Below are positions 14,816-23,952 of a stretch of 37,199 nucleotides of DNA, in pieces. This DNA is from an uncultured Pirellula sp. GTDB lineage: Bacteria; Planctomycetota; Planctomycetia; Pirellulales; Pirellulaceae. Position numbers and translations under genes: made by a program. A model generated the notes under the pieces. It saw only the letters and a program-made list of their open reading frames with translations. It did no database searches and was not told where the DNA came from. The first letter of the stretch is position 1. Every line of letters begins with the position of its first letter. The stretch is from positions 1 to 37,199 of the forward strand of contig CAITIE010000009.1 in NCBI GenBank assembly GCA_903892355.1. Reading direction: 5' to 3'.

Positions 14816-17131
14816 TTAGTGGTTGAAGAGGAACTCTTTGGTGTTGATCAGCGCCCAAAGTAAATCGTGCAAATTCTCGCGCAGCGATTTGCCGGCATCA
14901 ACCGGATTGCCTTGCGCATCGAATCGGGGCTCATTCAAGTACGAGACAGCGGTGGTGAGTTCTTCTGCCGAAGGCTGACGCGAAAAGGCAACTCGATACA
15001 ACTCCACAACGCGATCTTGCATCGGCCGATCCGATTTGGCAAGTAGCTCCGCACGCCCATTGCCATTGGATAGTTTCCCTTTGACATCACCAGCATTCAT
15101 CAAGTGAAGACTCTGCGCGAGGCTCGACGTCTGGATCCGTTCGCACTCGCAGACGCTCTCGTTCTCAGGGCGTCCAAAAACTTTGAGAAACGGTGACGCG
15201 TTGTTGTAGCTGTTATCCGGGAGCGCGATCGCCCGTGTACCACTGGGAAGATTCGGGAAATCAGTTCTGGTCATCGCAAAATCGTCGATGGCATCCAGCA
15301 ACACCTCCGCCTGGAGACGTCGCGGATAGTACCTCGAATAATTCTGTTCATCCCTCGCATTATGCTCATTAGGAATCGAACTCAATTGGTACGTATTGGA
15401 TCGTACCAGAACTCGAACGAGTTCCTTCAAATCGTAATGGCTCTCGATGAAATGTTTTTCAAGGGCAGCCAGAAGCTCGGGATTTGAAGGCGGGTTGGAA
15501 TCCCGAATATCGTCCTCGGGTTCGATCAGACCTCGTCGGAAGAAATGCTTCCAGTAGCGATTGACGAGAGCCTTTGCAAAAAATGGGTTGTTGGGTGCAG
15601 CCATCCAATCTGCAAGCTTGAGCCGTGGATCGGTATCCGGTGCGATTGCGATTGTGGACTCCCCAAGGGGGGCCGGACGCAGAGTCACCCCTGTCTTGAG
15701 ATTCGCCGCACCGGCCATCCCTCGCTTGTGAAAGATCATGTCTTCACCGCGCGTCGCGGTCGGCTTACGACCTACTTGGCTAAAGAACGCCGCCAAACTG
15801 TAGTAGTCGTCTTGGCTCCACCGTTCGAAGGGATGGTGATGGCATTGAGCGCATTGCATGCGTACACCAAGGAAAAGCTGCGCCACATCCTCGAGTTGCT
15901 GCTTCGGTTCTTTGACTCGCTTATACCAAGCAACAGGAGGGTTTGCGATAACAGTTCCAGTAGCAGCGAGCAGCTCGCGAACCATTTGGTCATAAGGCTT
16001 ATTCGCCAGCAAGCTATCCCGCACCCATGAATAGAATGCAAAATTCGAAGTGATATCGCTGGCGTCATCGCGACGATTCTTGAGCATCGCCGTCCACTTG
16101 TTCGCAAAAAAGTCCGCATACTCGGAGCTTTGCAACAAGCGTTCCATTGCATCGTCGCGTTTGTGGTCGGAAGGGTCGTTCAGGAACGCTTGAAGTTCAT
16201 TGTCGCTGGGCAAGCGTCCAGCGATATCGAGCGAAACGCGGCGGAGGAAAGTGCTGTCGTCGCAAACAGGCGAAGGTGGGATACCGAGTTCTCGAAGATT
16301 TTCGAAAACGTGATCGTCGACGAAATTTTTGGAGGGAGGAACCAAAGCTACCGGTGTACCTTGCGGCACTGAAGCTTGGAAGACCGCGACGTTGCCTTGG
16401 TAGCGGACCATGATCGATGCCTTGCCCGGGATATCGAGGATTCGAACCAGTCCTGACTCGGAAACCACGGCCATCGCGGAGTCGTTGGATTCAAACAGAG
16501 CTAGAGGGGTTACATCGATTGCGGTCTGATTCGAGTATTTTGCAATCGCCTTGAGTTGCTGCTCGCCACCTACGGCCAAGCTGCCTTTGTTGGGATGCAC
16601 TTCGAGCGAGAGCAACTTTGGAGCCGTAGCCATATCGTCGTGGGCACCTTGCCGAATCCATTCGAGCAATGTTCGATAGCGGTCGGAATCCACCGGAATT
16701 TTCGCCCCTCCGCCGTGCGACACGGTACCCGTCGCCTTGAGCAGGAGCAGGCTCTGCTCAGGGGCAGCGAGTGACAATCGCCGACCGCGACCTTCAAGAA
16801 CCATATGCGAGAAATCTTCTTTGGGCTCAAACCCGAGCAACGACAACTGAAATCCATTTTGGCCGTTCCCCGCCTTGGCATGACATGTCCCTGCATTGCA
16901 ACCCGATTTGGTAAGGACCGGAACAACGTCGTTGACCAAACTAATCGGCCGAGGAGCGTCCGACGAATCCTCGTTCATGCACGCCGAAACGACGCGCGGA
17001 CTCGGAACAAAGACAACGAAGAGATGGCAACCGATAATGCACAATAGCATCGATGCGGCAGGAAACCGATTGGCAAAAAACCAGTTGGGCCGAGACCGAG
17101 TGCAATGTCGCCGACATTGGTCAACCATCAT
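14816..17131 (-). CDS. Cytochrome-like DUF1549/DUF1553 protein with Big2 domain
   Basis: First gene of the minus-strand operon. From the ATG at 17131 the product has about 771 residues. A hydrophobic export segment lies at about 26-50. Next comes a planctomycete cytochrome-like domain with Cys78-x4-Cys83-His84 (CNAGTCH), then a bacterial Ig-like (Big2) region at about 160-250. DUF1549 starts near FVDDHVFENLRELGIPP and contains RRVSLDIAGRLPS and a second heme-like motif, MQCAQCHHHPFERW. DUF1553 fills the rest (FFAKALVNRYWKHFFRRGL, then NAGDVKGKL). The frame is open to an ATG at 17512, but the extra 127 residues are low in hydrophobics and precede the export signal. I see no good ribosome binding site at either start. 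These proteins are thought to be surface or periplasmic; the function is unknown. Confidence 0.9.
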   Translation of the reverse strand: MMVDQCRRHCTRSRPNWFFANRFPAASMLLCIIGCHLFVVFVPSPRVVSACMNEDSSDAPRPISLVNDVVPVLTKSGCNAGTCHAKAGNGQNGFQLSLLGFEPKEDFSHMVLEGRGRRLSLAAPEQSLLLLKATGTVSHGGGAKIPVDSDRYRTLLEWIRQGAHDDMATAPKLLSLEVHPNKGSLAVGGEQQLKAIAKYSNQTAIDVTPLALFESNDSAMAVVSESGLVRILDIPGKASIMVRYQGNVAVFQASVPQGTPVALVPPSKNFVDDHVFENLRELGIPPSPVCDDSTFLRRVSLDIAGRLPSDNELQAFLNDPSDHKRDDAMERLLQSSEYADFFANKWTAMLKNRRDDASDITSNFAFYSWVRDSLLANKPYDQMVRELLAATGTVIANPPVAWYKRVKEPKQQLEDVAQLFLGVRMQCAQCHHHPFERWSQDDYYSLAAFFSQVGRKPTATRGEDMIFHKRGMAGAANLKTGVTLRPAPLGESTIAIAPDTDPRLKLADWMAAPNNPFFAKALVNRYWKHFFRRGLIEPEDDIRDSNPPSNPELLAALEKHFIESHYDLKELVRVLVRSNTYQLSSIPNEHNARDEQNYSRYYPRRLQAEVLLDAIDDFAMTRTDFPNLPSGTRAIALPDNSYNNASPFLKVFGRPENESVCECERIQTSSLAQSLHLMNAGDVKGKLSNGNGRAELLAKSDRPMQDRVVELYRVAFSRQPSAEELTTAVSYLNEPRFDAQGNPVDAGKSLRENLHDLLWALINTKEFLFNH

Positions 17132-17556
17132 CGCATAGGTATTGCTAGGGGAGGGAGTTTCTCGAAGGCGACCCGCAAAACGGGTTGCATCAGGTGGGAA
17201 TGCGATCCAAGGGAGCGAAGAATTGGGCCTTGATGTTCGAACGGACTCACCGGACTGTATTCTCGGCCCAATAACCTCTATCTTGCAATCGCATTGCTGT
17301 ATTGTACCCTCCGATTCATCCCCCCGTCTACGCGGCCGCAGTTCCGACCGCCTCAATTCAAGGTTAAACCTAGCGTTAACCCCCTTCGTCGAAGCCGACC
17401 GTTCGCCCAACATCCCTAGGGAACTCGAGGGGCCTCTCGGTACGTCGACAAGTAGCTGGGGCCTGCAAACCCCTTGTTTTGATACGATAGGCTCCTCCTG
17501 AGAAGCCTGCATCCGACATTATCCCGCACCATTCCCTCAACGAAGAGCTAGCCATA
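17132..17556. promoter_or_regulatory. Divergent intergenic region, DUF1549 operon versus dehydrogenase gene
   Basis: About 425 bases that should contain promoters for both directions. The minus-strand frame is open through most of it, so part could be coding if the DUF1549 protein starts at 17512. I cannot place promoter boxes reliably. Confidence 0.35.
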
Positions 17557-18552
17557 ATGAGCAAACCGTGGAAGGTCGTCATCACCGATCTCATCGTAGA
17601 GCCATTGGTTTATGAACGCGAAATCCTAGGTAATATTGCTCAAGTCGTCGCCTTGGACGCGATGAAAGAATCGGAACTGGTCGGACGCATCGAAGACGCC
17701 GACGCCATCATGGTCTACCACTACTTTCAGTTCACGCGCGCGAGCATTGCTAGGCTAGAGAACTGTAAGGTGATTGTAAGACCGGGGGTTGGCTACGATG
17801 GTATCGATATCTCTGCAGCGCGAGAACGAAGTATCCCGGTATGCAACGTACCTGACTATGGAACGGAAGAAGTCGCCGATTCCGCGTTGGGGATGGCTAT
17901 CGCGTTGGCGAGAGGGACTCATTTTCTCAACAGTCGCCTCAAACGAGGCATTGGCCAGTGGAATGTTGACCAAGCGTTGCCGATAGCGAGGTTGCGAGGC
18001 ACACGTTTCGGAATCGTAGGTTGTGGACGGATTGGAACAGCTGTCGCTATGCGTGCCAAAGCGTTCGGATTCGACGTCTGCTTTTATGATCCTTACCTGC
18101 GTGATGGGGTCGACAAAGCGTTAGGTATTCGCCGCGTGGAGAGTCTTCGAGATTTGCTCAGAACGTCGCATATCGTGAGTGTCCATACACCGCTGACCCA
18201 AGAAACGCGAGGCATACTGGGTCCCGAAGAGATAGGTTGGATGCAGCGAGGATCATTCCTTATCAACACGGCGCGTGGTGGTGTCGTTGACACCATGGCG
18301 GTTATCGATGCATTAGCGAGCGGCCAAATTGCTGGAGCAGGGATCGATGTTCTCGAACAAGAGCCGCCACCCGCCGATAGTCCGATCTTGTCGGCTTGGC
18401 GAGACCCCAGCCACCCAGCTCACGATCGCCTTCTGCTAAACCCCCATACGGCGTTCTATTGCGACGAGGGATGCGCTGAGTTTCGAAGGAAAGGCGCTCA
18501 GGAGATTCTGCGAGCGTTCCACGGTCAGCCGCTTCGAAACGTAGTCAACTAA
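17557..18552 (+). CDS. D-isomer-specific 2-hydroxyacid dehydrogenase (CtBP/SerA-like)
   Basis: An NAD-dependent cytosolic dehydrogenase of 331 residues that interconverts a 2-oxo acid and a D-2-hydroxy acid. The substrate-binding part has RPGVGYDGIDISAA (75-88). The nucleotide-binding domain has FGIVGCGRIGTAVAMRAKAF with Gly155, Gly157 and Gly160, and Asp178 at the end of the second strand favours NAD. The catalytic residues are visible as Arg240 (INTARGG), Glu269 (VLEQEP) and His297 (LNPHTAFY). The pattern is nearest to the C-terminal-binding-protein branch of phosphoglycerate-dehydrogenase-like enzymes, but the substrate cannot be told. An OFA-type transporter gene follows 70 bases later, suggesting a shared role in carboxylate use. 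Confidence 0.92.
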   Translation: MSKPWKVVITDLIVEPLVYEREILGNIAQVVALDAMKESELVGRIEDADAIMVYHYFQFTRASIARLENCKVIVRPGVGYDGIDISAARERSIPVCNVPDYGTEEVADSALGMAIALARGTHFLNSRLKRGIGQWNVDQALPIARLRGTRFGIVGCGRIGTAVAMRAKAFGFDVCFYDPYLRDGVDKALGIRRVESLRDLLRTSHIVSVHTPLTQETRGILGPEEIGWMQRGSFLINTARGGVVDTMAVIDALASGQIAGAGIDVLEQEPPPADSPILSAWRDPSHPAHDRLLLNPHTAFYCDEGCAEFRRKGAQEILRAFHGQPLRNVVN

Positions 18553-18622
18553 CTCAATGCATACTGTAAACTTTGAACACCCCGCCATGTCCTACTCATT
18601 CCCGCCAACCAAATAGCGACAG

Positions 18623-20377
18623 ATGCTGAGCTCCGGATTTTTTTCAAAAGAACGCATCGTCGCTCCCGAAGGTTATAATCGTTGGCGTGTCCCTCCTGCC
18701 TCGATTGCAATCCATCTGTGCATCGGATCGGTTTATGCGTGGAGCATCTTCAATCCAGCTCTTGTACGCCTACGCGGTGTGGTGGCGAGTTCCTCCCAAG
18801 ACTGGACGTTGTCGCAGGTGGTTTGGGTGTTTACCGTCGCGATCGTCTTCCTGGGCTTTTCCGCAGCAATCGCCGGGAAATGGCTTGAACGCGTCGGCCC
18901 CCGAACTGTCGGGATCGTAGCGGGAGTGTTGTGGGGTGGCGGGATGATCCTCGGTGCCGTTGCCATTTGGCTGCACCAACTGTGGCTTCTCTATCTGGGC
19001 TATGGCGTCCTGGGTGGATGCGGGTTGGGACTAGGCTATGTTTCCCCTGTAAGTACTTTGATTCGTTGGTTCCCAGATCGACGGGGGATGGCCGCAGGGC
19101 TGGCCATTATGGGATTCGGGGGTGGCGCTATCCTCGCGACTCCGGTTCAGGAATTGTTGATGCGACGTTTCGCTCGAACGCCGACGTATCTAGGAACCAT
19201 CGACTCGGTCTCCTTATCCACCGTCGAAGGTAAACGCTTTGCAGATATCAACTCGACATCAGCCAACCCTTCAGCAACCAATTCAGCAACCGGAGGGTCG
19301 ACACGTGTTGAGATCGTTGCGATCACCCAATCCGAAGCGAGCCAACTGGGCCCGGGAATGTCGCCAGGCATCTATGTCGTGGGAACAGGGAGCGTCGGTG
19401 CCGCAGAAACCTTTATGGTGCTCGGGAGTTTTTATCTCATTGTTATCGTATTCGCTTCAATGCTTTATCGAATACCCGCGGTTGGATGGAAGCCCGCGGG
19501 GTGGGATCCCGGCCGTCTATCGCAAGCGTCCGTCAACAAAAGCAAGACGAGTTTGATCTCCGCGAATCATGTGGATGCCGATCAAGCGCTGAAAACACCT
19601 CAGTTCTATTTGCTGTGGATCATGCTCTGCTTCAATGTGACCGCGGGAATCGGTGTTCTCGGCGTTGCGAAAACAATGATGACGGAGATATTCGGCACGG
19701 CGCTTCCAAGCATCGTCACCAGCACCTTTGCTGCAACCTTTGTGTTGATGACCAGCGTTTTCAATATGATCGGCCGATTCTTTTGGGCCTCTGTCTCTGA
19801 CGCCATTGGACGCAGGAACACCTACTTCATCTTCTTTGGCGCAGGCGCGTTGCTTTATTGCTCAATCCCATGGATCGCGTGGCAAGTATCCGAATCGGCC
19901 ACCTGGATTTGGCTAGCTGCCTTCTATGCGGTATCGATGCTGATCTTCACCATGTACGGTGGAGGCTTTGCGACCATCCCTGCCTACCTCGCCGATTTGT
20001 TTGGCACGCAAAATGTGGGAGCCATCCATGGCCGTCTCCTCACCGCCTGGAGCGTCGCTGGTGTCTTAGGCCCGGTTGCGATCACCGCGCTTCGCGAGAA
20101 ATCACTGCATGACGCCATCGCCAAGCTATCGAATCAAATTCCCTCCGAACAGTTTCAAAGCGCCTTTGGTGCTCCGCTTTCCGAACTACCTCTCCTGGTG
20201 AAAAATAAGACCGTCACTATCGCAAAACTGTTGGAGTTGGTGCCACCTGGAACGCAAGATCCCACACCGACCCTATACAACACAACCATGTTCCTGATGG
20301 CGATGCTGCTCGTCGCCGCTCTCCTGGCCAACAGCGCTGTGAAACCCGTTCACCAAAAGCATCATATGGAATCCTAG
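18623..20377 (+). CDS. OFA-family MFS transporter (oxalate/formate antiporter-like)
   Basis: An inner-membrane major-facilitator transporter of 584 residues, longer than the usual 400-450. The first half has SIAIHLCIGSVYAWSIFNPA, typical of the oxalate/formate antiporter (OFA) family, then GWLERVGPRT-like loop residues (GKWLERVGPRTVG) and YVSPVSTLIRWFPDRRGMAA. The second half begins with TPQFYLLWIMLCFNVTAGIG, also characteristic, and has GRFFWASVSDAIGRRNTYF. The extra length lies in a loop at about 185-265 that includes a Ser/Asn/Ala-rich stretch, and in a segment near the C-terminus (about 490-550). Substrate is probably a small mono- or dicarboxylate. It lies 70 bases behind the hydroxyacid dehydrogenase gene on the same strand. 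Confidence 0.9.
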   Translation: MLSSGFFSKERIVAPEGYNRWRVPPASIAIHLCIGSVYAWSIFNPALVRLRGVVASSSQDWTLSQVVWVFTVAIVFLGFSAAIAGKWLERVGPRTVGIVAGVLWGGGMILGAVAIWLHQLWLLYLGYGVLGGCGLGLGYVSPVSTLIRWFPDRRGMAAGLAIMGFGGGAILATPVQELLMRRFARTPTYLGTIDSVSLSTVEGKRFADINSTSANPSATNSATGGSTRVEIVAITQSEASQLGPGMSPGIYVVGTGSVGAAETFMVLGSFYLIVIVFASMLYRIPAVGWKPAGWDPGRLSQASVNKSKTSLISANHVDADQALKTPQFYLLWIMLCFNVTAGIGVLGVAKTMMTEIFGTALPSIVTSTFAATFVLMTSVFNMIGRFFWASVSDAIGRRNTYFIFFGAGALLYCSIPWIAWQVSESATWIWLAAFYAVSMLIFTMYGGGFATIPAYLADLFGTQNVGAIHGRLLTAWSVAGVLGPVAITALREKSLHDAIAKLSNQIPSEQFQSAFGAPLSELPLLVKNKTVTIAKLLELVPPGTQDPTPTLYNTTMFLMAMLLVAALLANSAVKPVHQKHHMES

Positions 20378-20514
20378 CAGCAGCCCTGCTTTTCTCGCGA
20401 GCGAACTTCCGGGGCGTGGATTCCTGGGCATCCGATACCACCAACATGCATTGTTGTTTAAAATGGGGGCCTCCCACCTGCGTTCTTCGCTCCCGAGAAG
20501 CCTTGCAATTCCCC

Positions 20515-23500
20515 ATGCACTCTCCTATTCGCTCCATGATGCCTATCCGCTCCATGATGAACCCGCTTCCAACGGATTTTGGTTTTGCCGTTCGTTTCCA
20601 TAAAGCCTTACGTTTCCATAAAGCCTCACCGTCCCGTGCCGCTCGATGGGCGACCACAGCGATCGCCTTTATTTGTTTCGGCGTGCACGCAACGAGCTAT
20701 GGGCAAAACGGGGCCCCCCAGGCCAAGCCTATCGGTTCCGGCACGGTAGGATTCAATCGCGATATACGAGGAATCCTCTCTGACAACTGCTTCTATTGCC
20801 ACGGTCCTGACAAAAACAAACGCCAAGCGGATCTTCGCTTGGACACGCGCGACGGACTTCATGGGACGGGTGGTAATCCAGGGGTCCTGGTCCCAGGCAA
20901 GCCGGACGAAAGTGCGCTGGTGCATCGTATCCTTTCCACGGACCCTAACGAGCAAATGCCTCCTCCGGAAAGTGGCAAAGCCTTGTCGGCGACGGATAAA
21001 GAACTGCTGAAGCGTTGGATTGCAGAAGGGGGGGAGTTTGAAGGGCATTGGGCGTTTTTACCGAGGAATGCTACGGCGAGCCAATCCAACTCGGGTTCTC
21101 TTAGCGGTAAGTCGGAAGACCAACAGGCCGTAGATCGGCTTGATGCTCGTGTCGCCGAATCTCTTCAAAAACAAGGGCTCGCTCCCTCCGCACCGGCCGA
21201 TCGTGTCACGCTGATTCGACGCCTTTCGTTCGATCTTCTCGGGTTGCCGCCGAGCGAATCCGAAGTGGAGGAGTTTTTGAAGGATGATTCGCTAGGTGCT
21301 TATGAGCGTCTGGTAGACCGACTCCTCGCCTCCCCACATTTCGGCGAACGCATGGCTATGTGGTGGCTGGACCTGGTTCGCTATGCCGATACCGTCGGAT
21401 ACCACGGCGATCAAGAGATGAGCGTCTCACCATTCCGGCAATACGTCATCTCGTCGTTCAACACCAATAAACCATTCGATCAATTCACCATCGAGCAACT
21501 CGCAGGGGACTTGCTCCCGAACCCTACACGCGAGCAAAAGATTGCGTCGGGATACAACCGACTAGGCATGATGAGTGCCGAAGGGGGCGTTCAGGACAAA
21601 GAATACCTGGCCAAGTACATGGCAGAGCGCGTGCGGAATGCCACCGGAACTTGGTTGGGAATTACGCTCGGCTGCGCCGAATGCCACGACCACAAATTCG
21701 ATCCATTGTCCACGAAGGACTTTTATCGGTTCGGTGCGTTTTTCGCCGATATCAAGGAACAAGGCTTGTACGGTGGATCCGACCAATCGGGCATTTGGGG
21801 ATCGTATATCAAAGTCCCCTCAGCTGACCAAGAAGCTAAACGTGACGAACTTCAAAACCAGTTGAAGGCGCTCCGCGCGATTCTCGATCAAACCACCCCT
21901 GAGTTACTCGCCTCCATGGATATATGGGAATCGGCTCAAACTCCTTGGGTGCCACTGAAACCCGAGTCCGTCGTTTCCGTGGAGGGGGTAACGTTGAAAT
22001 CACTGCCTGACGGTTCGATTCTCGCCAGTGGCAAAAACCCAGCCACCGACACCTACGTGCTGACATTTCGCGATATCCCAAAAGGAATCACGGCTTTTCG
22101 ATTGGAAGTTCTCCCCGATGATTCGTTGCCACGCAAAGGACCGGGACGAGCCGGAAACGGAAACTTTGTTCTTTCGGAGTTCGTGGTTCATTTGCGGCCA
22201 GCAAACGGAGAGACCACGCAAATCGCGCTTCAAAGCCCTAGCGCTACGTACGAGCAAACCGGCGCGGCAGGTGGCAATCCTTATGGCAAATGGAGCATCG
22301 CCGCCACCCTCGACGGTGATGCGAAAGGCCGAAATTGGGGTTGGGCAATCATGGAAAAAGCCGGCGTGCCCCATGCTGCGATTTTTGAAACGGCTAGCGA
22401 TTTGAATCTCGCGGAAGGGGATTCCATCTCGATCGGGTTGTGGCAAAACCTGGACAACCCTCAGCATACCATCGGTCGATTCCGACTCTCGGCCTCGACC
22501 TCGCCTCGCCCTGTTCAAGTTTCCAACTCGCTTCCTCCCGCGATCGAACAGATCGTCCGAATGCCCAAGGAACAACGCACCGATGCCCAAAGGGAGGAAT
22601 TGCTGAAATACTATCGAGGGATTGCCCCACTACTCGAACCCCAACGCCTGGAACTGGCCCAACTGGAAAAGAGCCTTGCGGAACTCGAAGCGTCGATGAT
22701 AGCAACGCTGGTGACCGAACAAGTGACGCCCCGCATGGTGCGTGTCCTCGCTCGGGGGAACTGGATGGATGAAAACGGTGAAGTCGTCACGCCGGCTTTT
22801 CCCGCTTCGCTCAGTAAAACGGAACCTCCAGCGGATCGTCGATTGAACCGCTTGGACCTAGCGAAATGGGTCATGGAACCCGACAATCCCCTCACGGCGA
22901 GAGTTCTTTCCAACCGATTGTGGAAGCTCTTTTTTGGTGCTGGGCTTTCCAAGAAACTGGATGATATGGGCGCCCAAGGCGAATGGCCAAGCCATCCTGA
23001 ATTGCTCGATGAATTATCCCAATGGATGATCGACTCGAATTGGGATCTAAAGCGTTGGATCAAGTCCGTGGTCATGTCGAAGACCTACCAGCAATCGTCG
23101 GCGACCAATGCCGACGCCAAAGAAAGGGATCCATTCAATCGTTACTTGGGACGGCAAAGCCGATTCCGATTGGATGCTGAAATGGTCCGCGATAACGCAC
23201 TGTCGATCAGCGGATTGCTGGTCAACAAACTAGGTGGAAAGAGCGTGCGGCCTTACCAACCACCCGGCTATTGGGCCTATTTGAATTTCCCGCAACGGGA
23301 GTGGCAAAACGGGAACGGGGACGACCTGTACCGCCGCGGATTGTACACCCACTGGCAGCGTCAGTACCTTCACCCGAGTTTGCTCGTCTTCGACGCCCCT
23401 AGCCGCGAGGAGTGCACCGCGGATCGACCGCGGTCGAATACCCCGCTACAGTCGCTCGTGCTATTGAATGACCCGACCTACGTCGAAGCAGCCAGAGCCT

Positions 23501-23784
23501 TTGCGGAACTCGTCCTACGGCACGAAGGGGACGATCGCTCCAAACTCAACTACGCTTACCAACGCGCGTTGTCTCGACCGATCAGCGACGTGGAAGCTAC
23601 CGTTTTGATGCCATTGCTCCACGCGCAACTCCAGCAGTACAAAGAGCAACCGCTCGCCGCGAAGGAGCTTCTTTCAGTAGGCGCACGGCCGCTGCCAGTC
23701 GATATCGATACCGCGACCTTGGCTGCTTGGACGGCAGTGGCTCGAGTCCTCCTGAATTTGCACGAATCCATCGCACGGTACTAA
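20515..23784 (+). CDS. PSCyt1/DUF1549/DUF1553 cytochrome-like exported protein
   Basis: About 1089 residues from the ATG at 20515. A duplicated start region (RSMMPIRSMM and RFHKALRFHKA) precedes a signal peptide (about 45-63, AIAFICFGVHATSYGQ). The planctomycete cytochrome-C domain (PSCyt1) has Cys92-Phe-Tyr-Cys95-His96 and ends with QMPPPESGKAL and GHWAFLP. DUF1549 follows (LIRRLSFDLLGLPPSESEVE, MAMWWLDLVRYADTVGYHGD) with a second CxxCH motif, GCAECHDHKFDPLSTKDFYR. A middle beta-rich, lectin- or carbohydrate-binding-like segment (about 480-700) precedes DUF1553 (LTARVLSNRLWKLFFGAGL, ECTADRPRSNTPLQSLVLLN). The frame is open back to 20416. An ATG after the first duplication, at 20557, is another possible start. 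It pairs with the DUF1501 gene downstream. Confidence 0.92.
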   Translation: MHSPIRSMMPIRSMMNPLPTDFGFAVRFHKALRFHKASPSRAARWATTAIAFICFGVHATSYGQNGAPQAKPIGSGTVGFNRDIRGILSDNCFYCHGPDKNKRQADLRLDTRDGLHGTGGNPGVLVPGKPDESALVHRILSTDPNEQMPPPESGKALSATDKELLKRWIAEGGEFEGHWAFLPRNATASQSNSGSLSGKSEDQQAVDRLDARVAESLQKQGLAPSAPADRVTLIRRLSFDLLGLPPSESEVEEFLKDDSLGAYERLVDRLLASPHFGERMAMWWLDLVRYADTVGYHGDQEMSVSPFRQYVISSFNTNKPFDQFTIEQLAGDLLPNPTREQKIASGYNRLGMMSAEGGVQDKEYLAKYMAERVRNATGTWLGITLGCAECHDHKFDPLSTKDFYRFGAFFADIKEQGLYGGSDQSGIWGSYIKVPSADQEAKRDELQNQLKALRAILDQTTPELLASMDIWESAQTPWVPLKPESVVSVEGVTLKSLPDGSILASGKNPATDTYVLTFRDIPKGITAFRLEVLPDDSLPRKGPGRAGNGNFVLSEFVVHLRPANGETTQIALQSPSATYEQTGAAGGNPYGKWSIAATLDGDAKGRNWGWAIMEKAGVPHAAIFETASDLNLAEGDSISIGLWQNLDNPQHTIGRFRLSASTSPRPVQVSNSLPPAIEQIVRMPKEQRTDAQREELLKYYRGIAPLLEPQRLELAQLEKSLAELEASMIATLVTEQVTPRMVRVLARGNWMDENGEVVTPAFPASLSKTEPPADRRLNRLDLAKWVMEPDNPLTARVLSNRLWKLFFGAGLSKKLDDMGAQGEWPSHPELLDELSQWMIDSNWDLKRWIKSVVMSKTYQQSSATNADAKERDPFNRYLGRQSRFRLDAEMVRDNALSISGLLVNKLGGKSVRPYQPPGYWAYLNFPQREWQNGNGDDLYRRGLYTHWQRQYLHPSLLVFDAPSREECTADRPRSNTPLQSLVLLNDPTYVEAARAFAELVLRHEGDDRSKLNYAYQRALSRPISDVEATVLMPLLHAQLQQYKEQPLAAKELLSVGARPLPVDIDTATLAAWTAVARVLLNLHESIARY
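20526..20561 (+). repeat. 18-bp tandem duplication at the start of the DUF1549 gene
   Basis: Two near-identical 18-base units (20526-20543 and 20544-20561, word 'gctccatgatg') duplicate the residues around RSMM in frame. Each unit contains ATGATG, which multiplies candidate start codons. Confidence 0.85.
20593..20628 (+). repeat. Second 18-bp tandem duplication in the same leader
   Basis: Units 20593-20610 and 20611-20628 share 'cgtttccataaagcct' and duplicate RFHKA in frame, just before the signal-peptide core. Only the last bases differ, so the duplication looks recent. Confidence 0.85.
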
Positions 23785-23952
23785 TCCGCACTAATCCGCG
23801 CGAATCCACTCCTGTCGACGCTCCATGGAGGTCGACCAAGAAATATCCTCCGCACTGAACAAACAGCCGGCAAACAGCCGTAGCGACCATCCCGCAATCA
23901 TAAACTACACACAACTCGAAACACCCCTTTGCAGGCCGCGCATCAATAAGCC

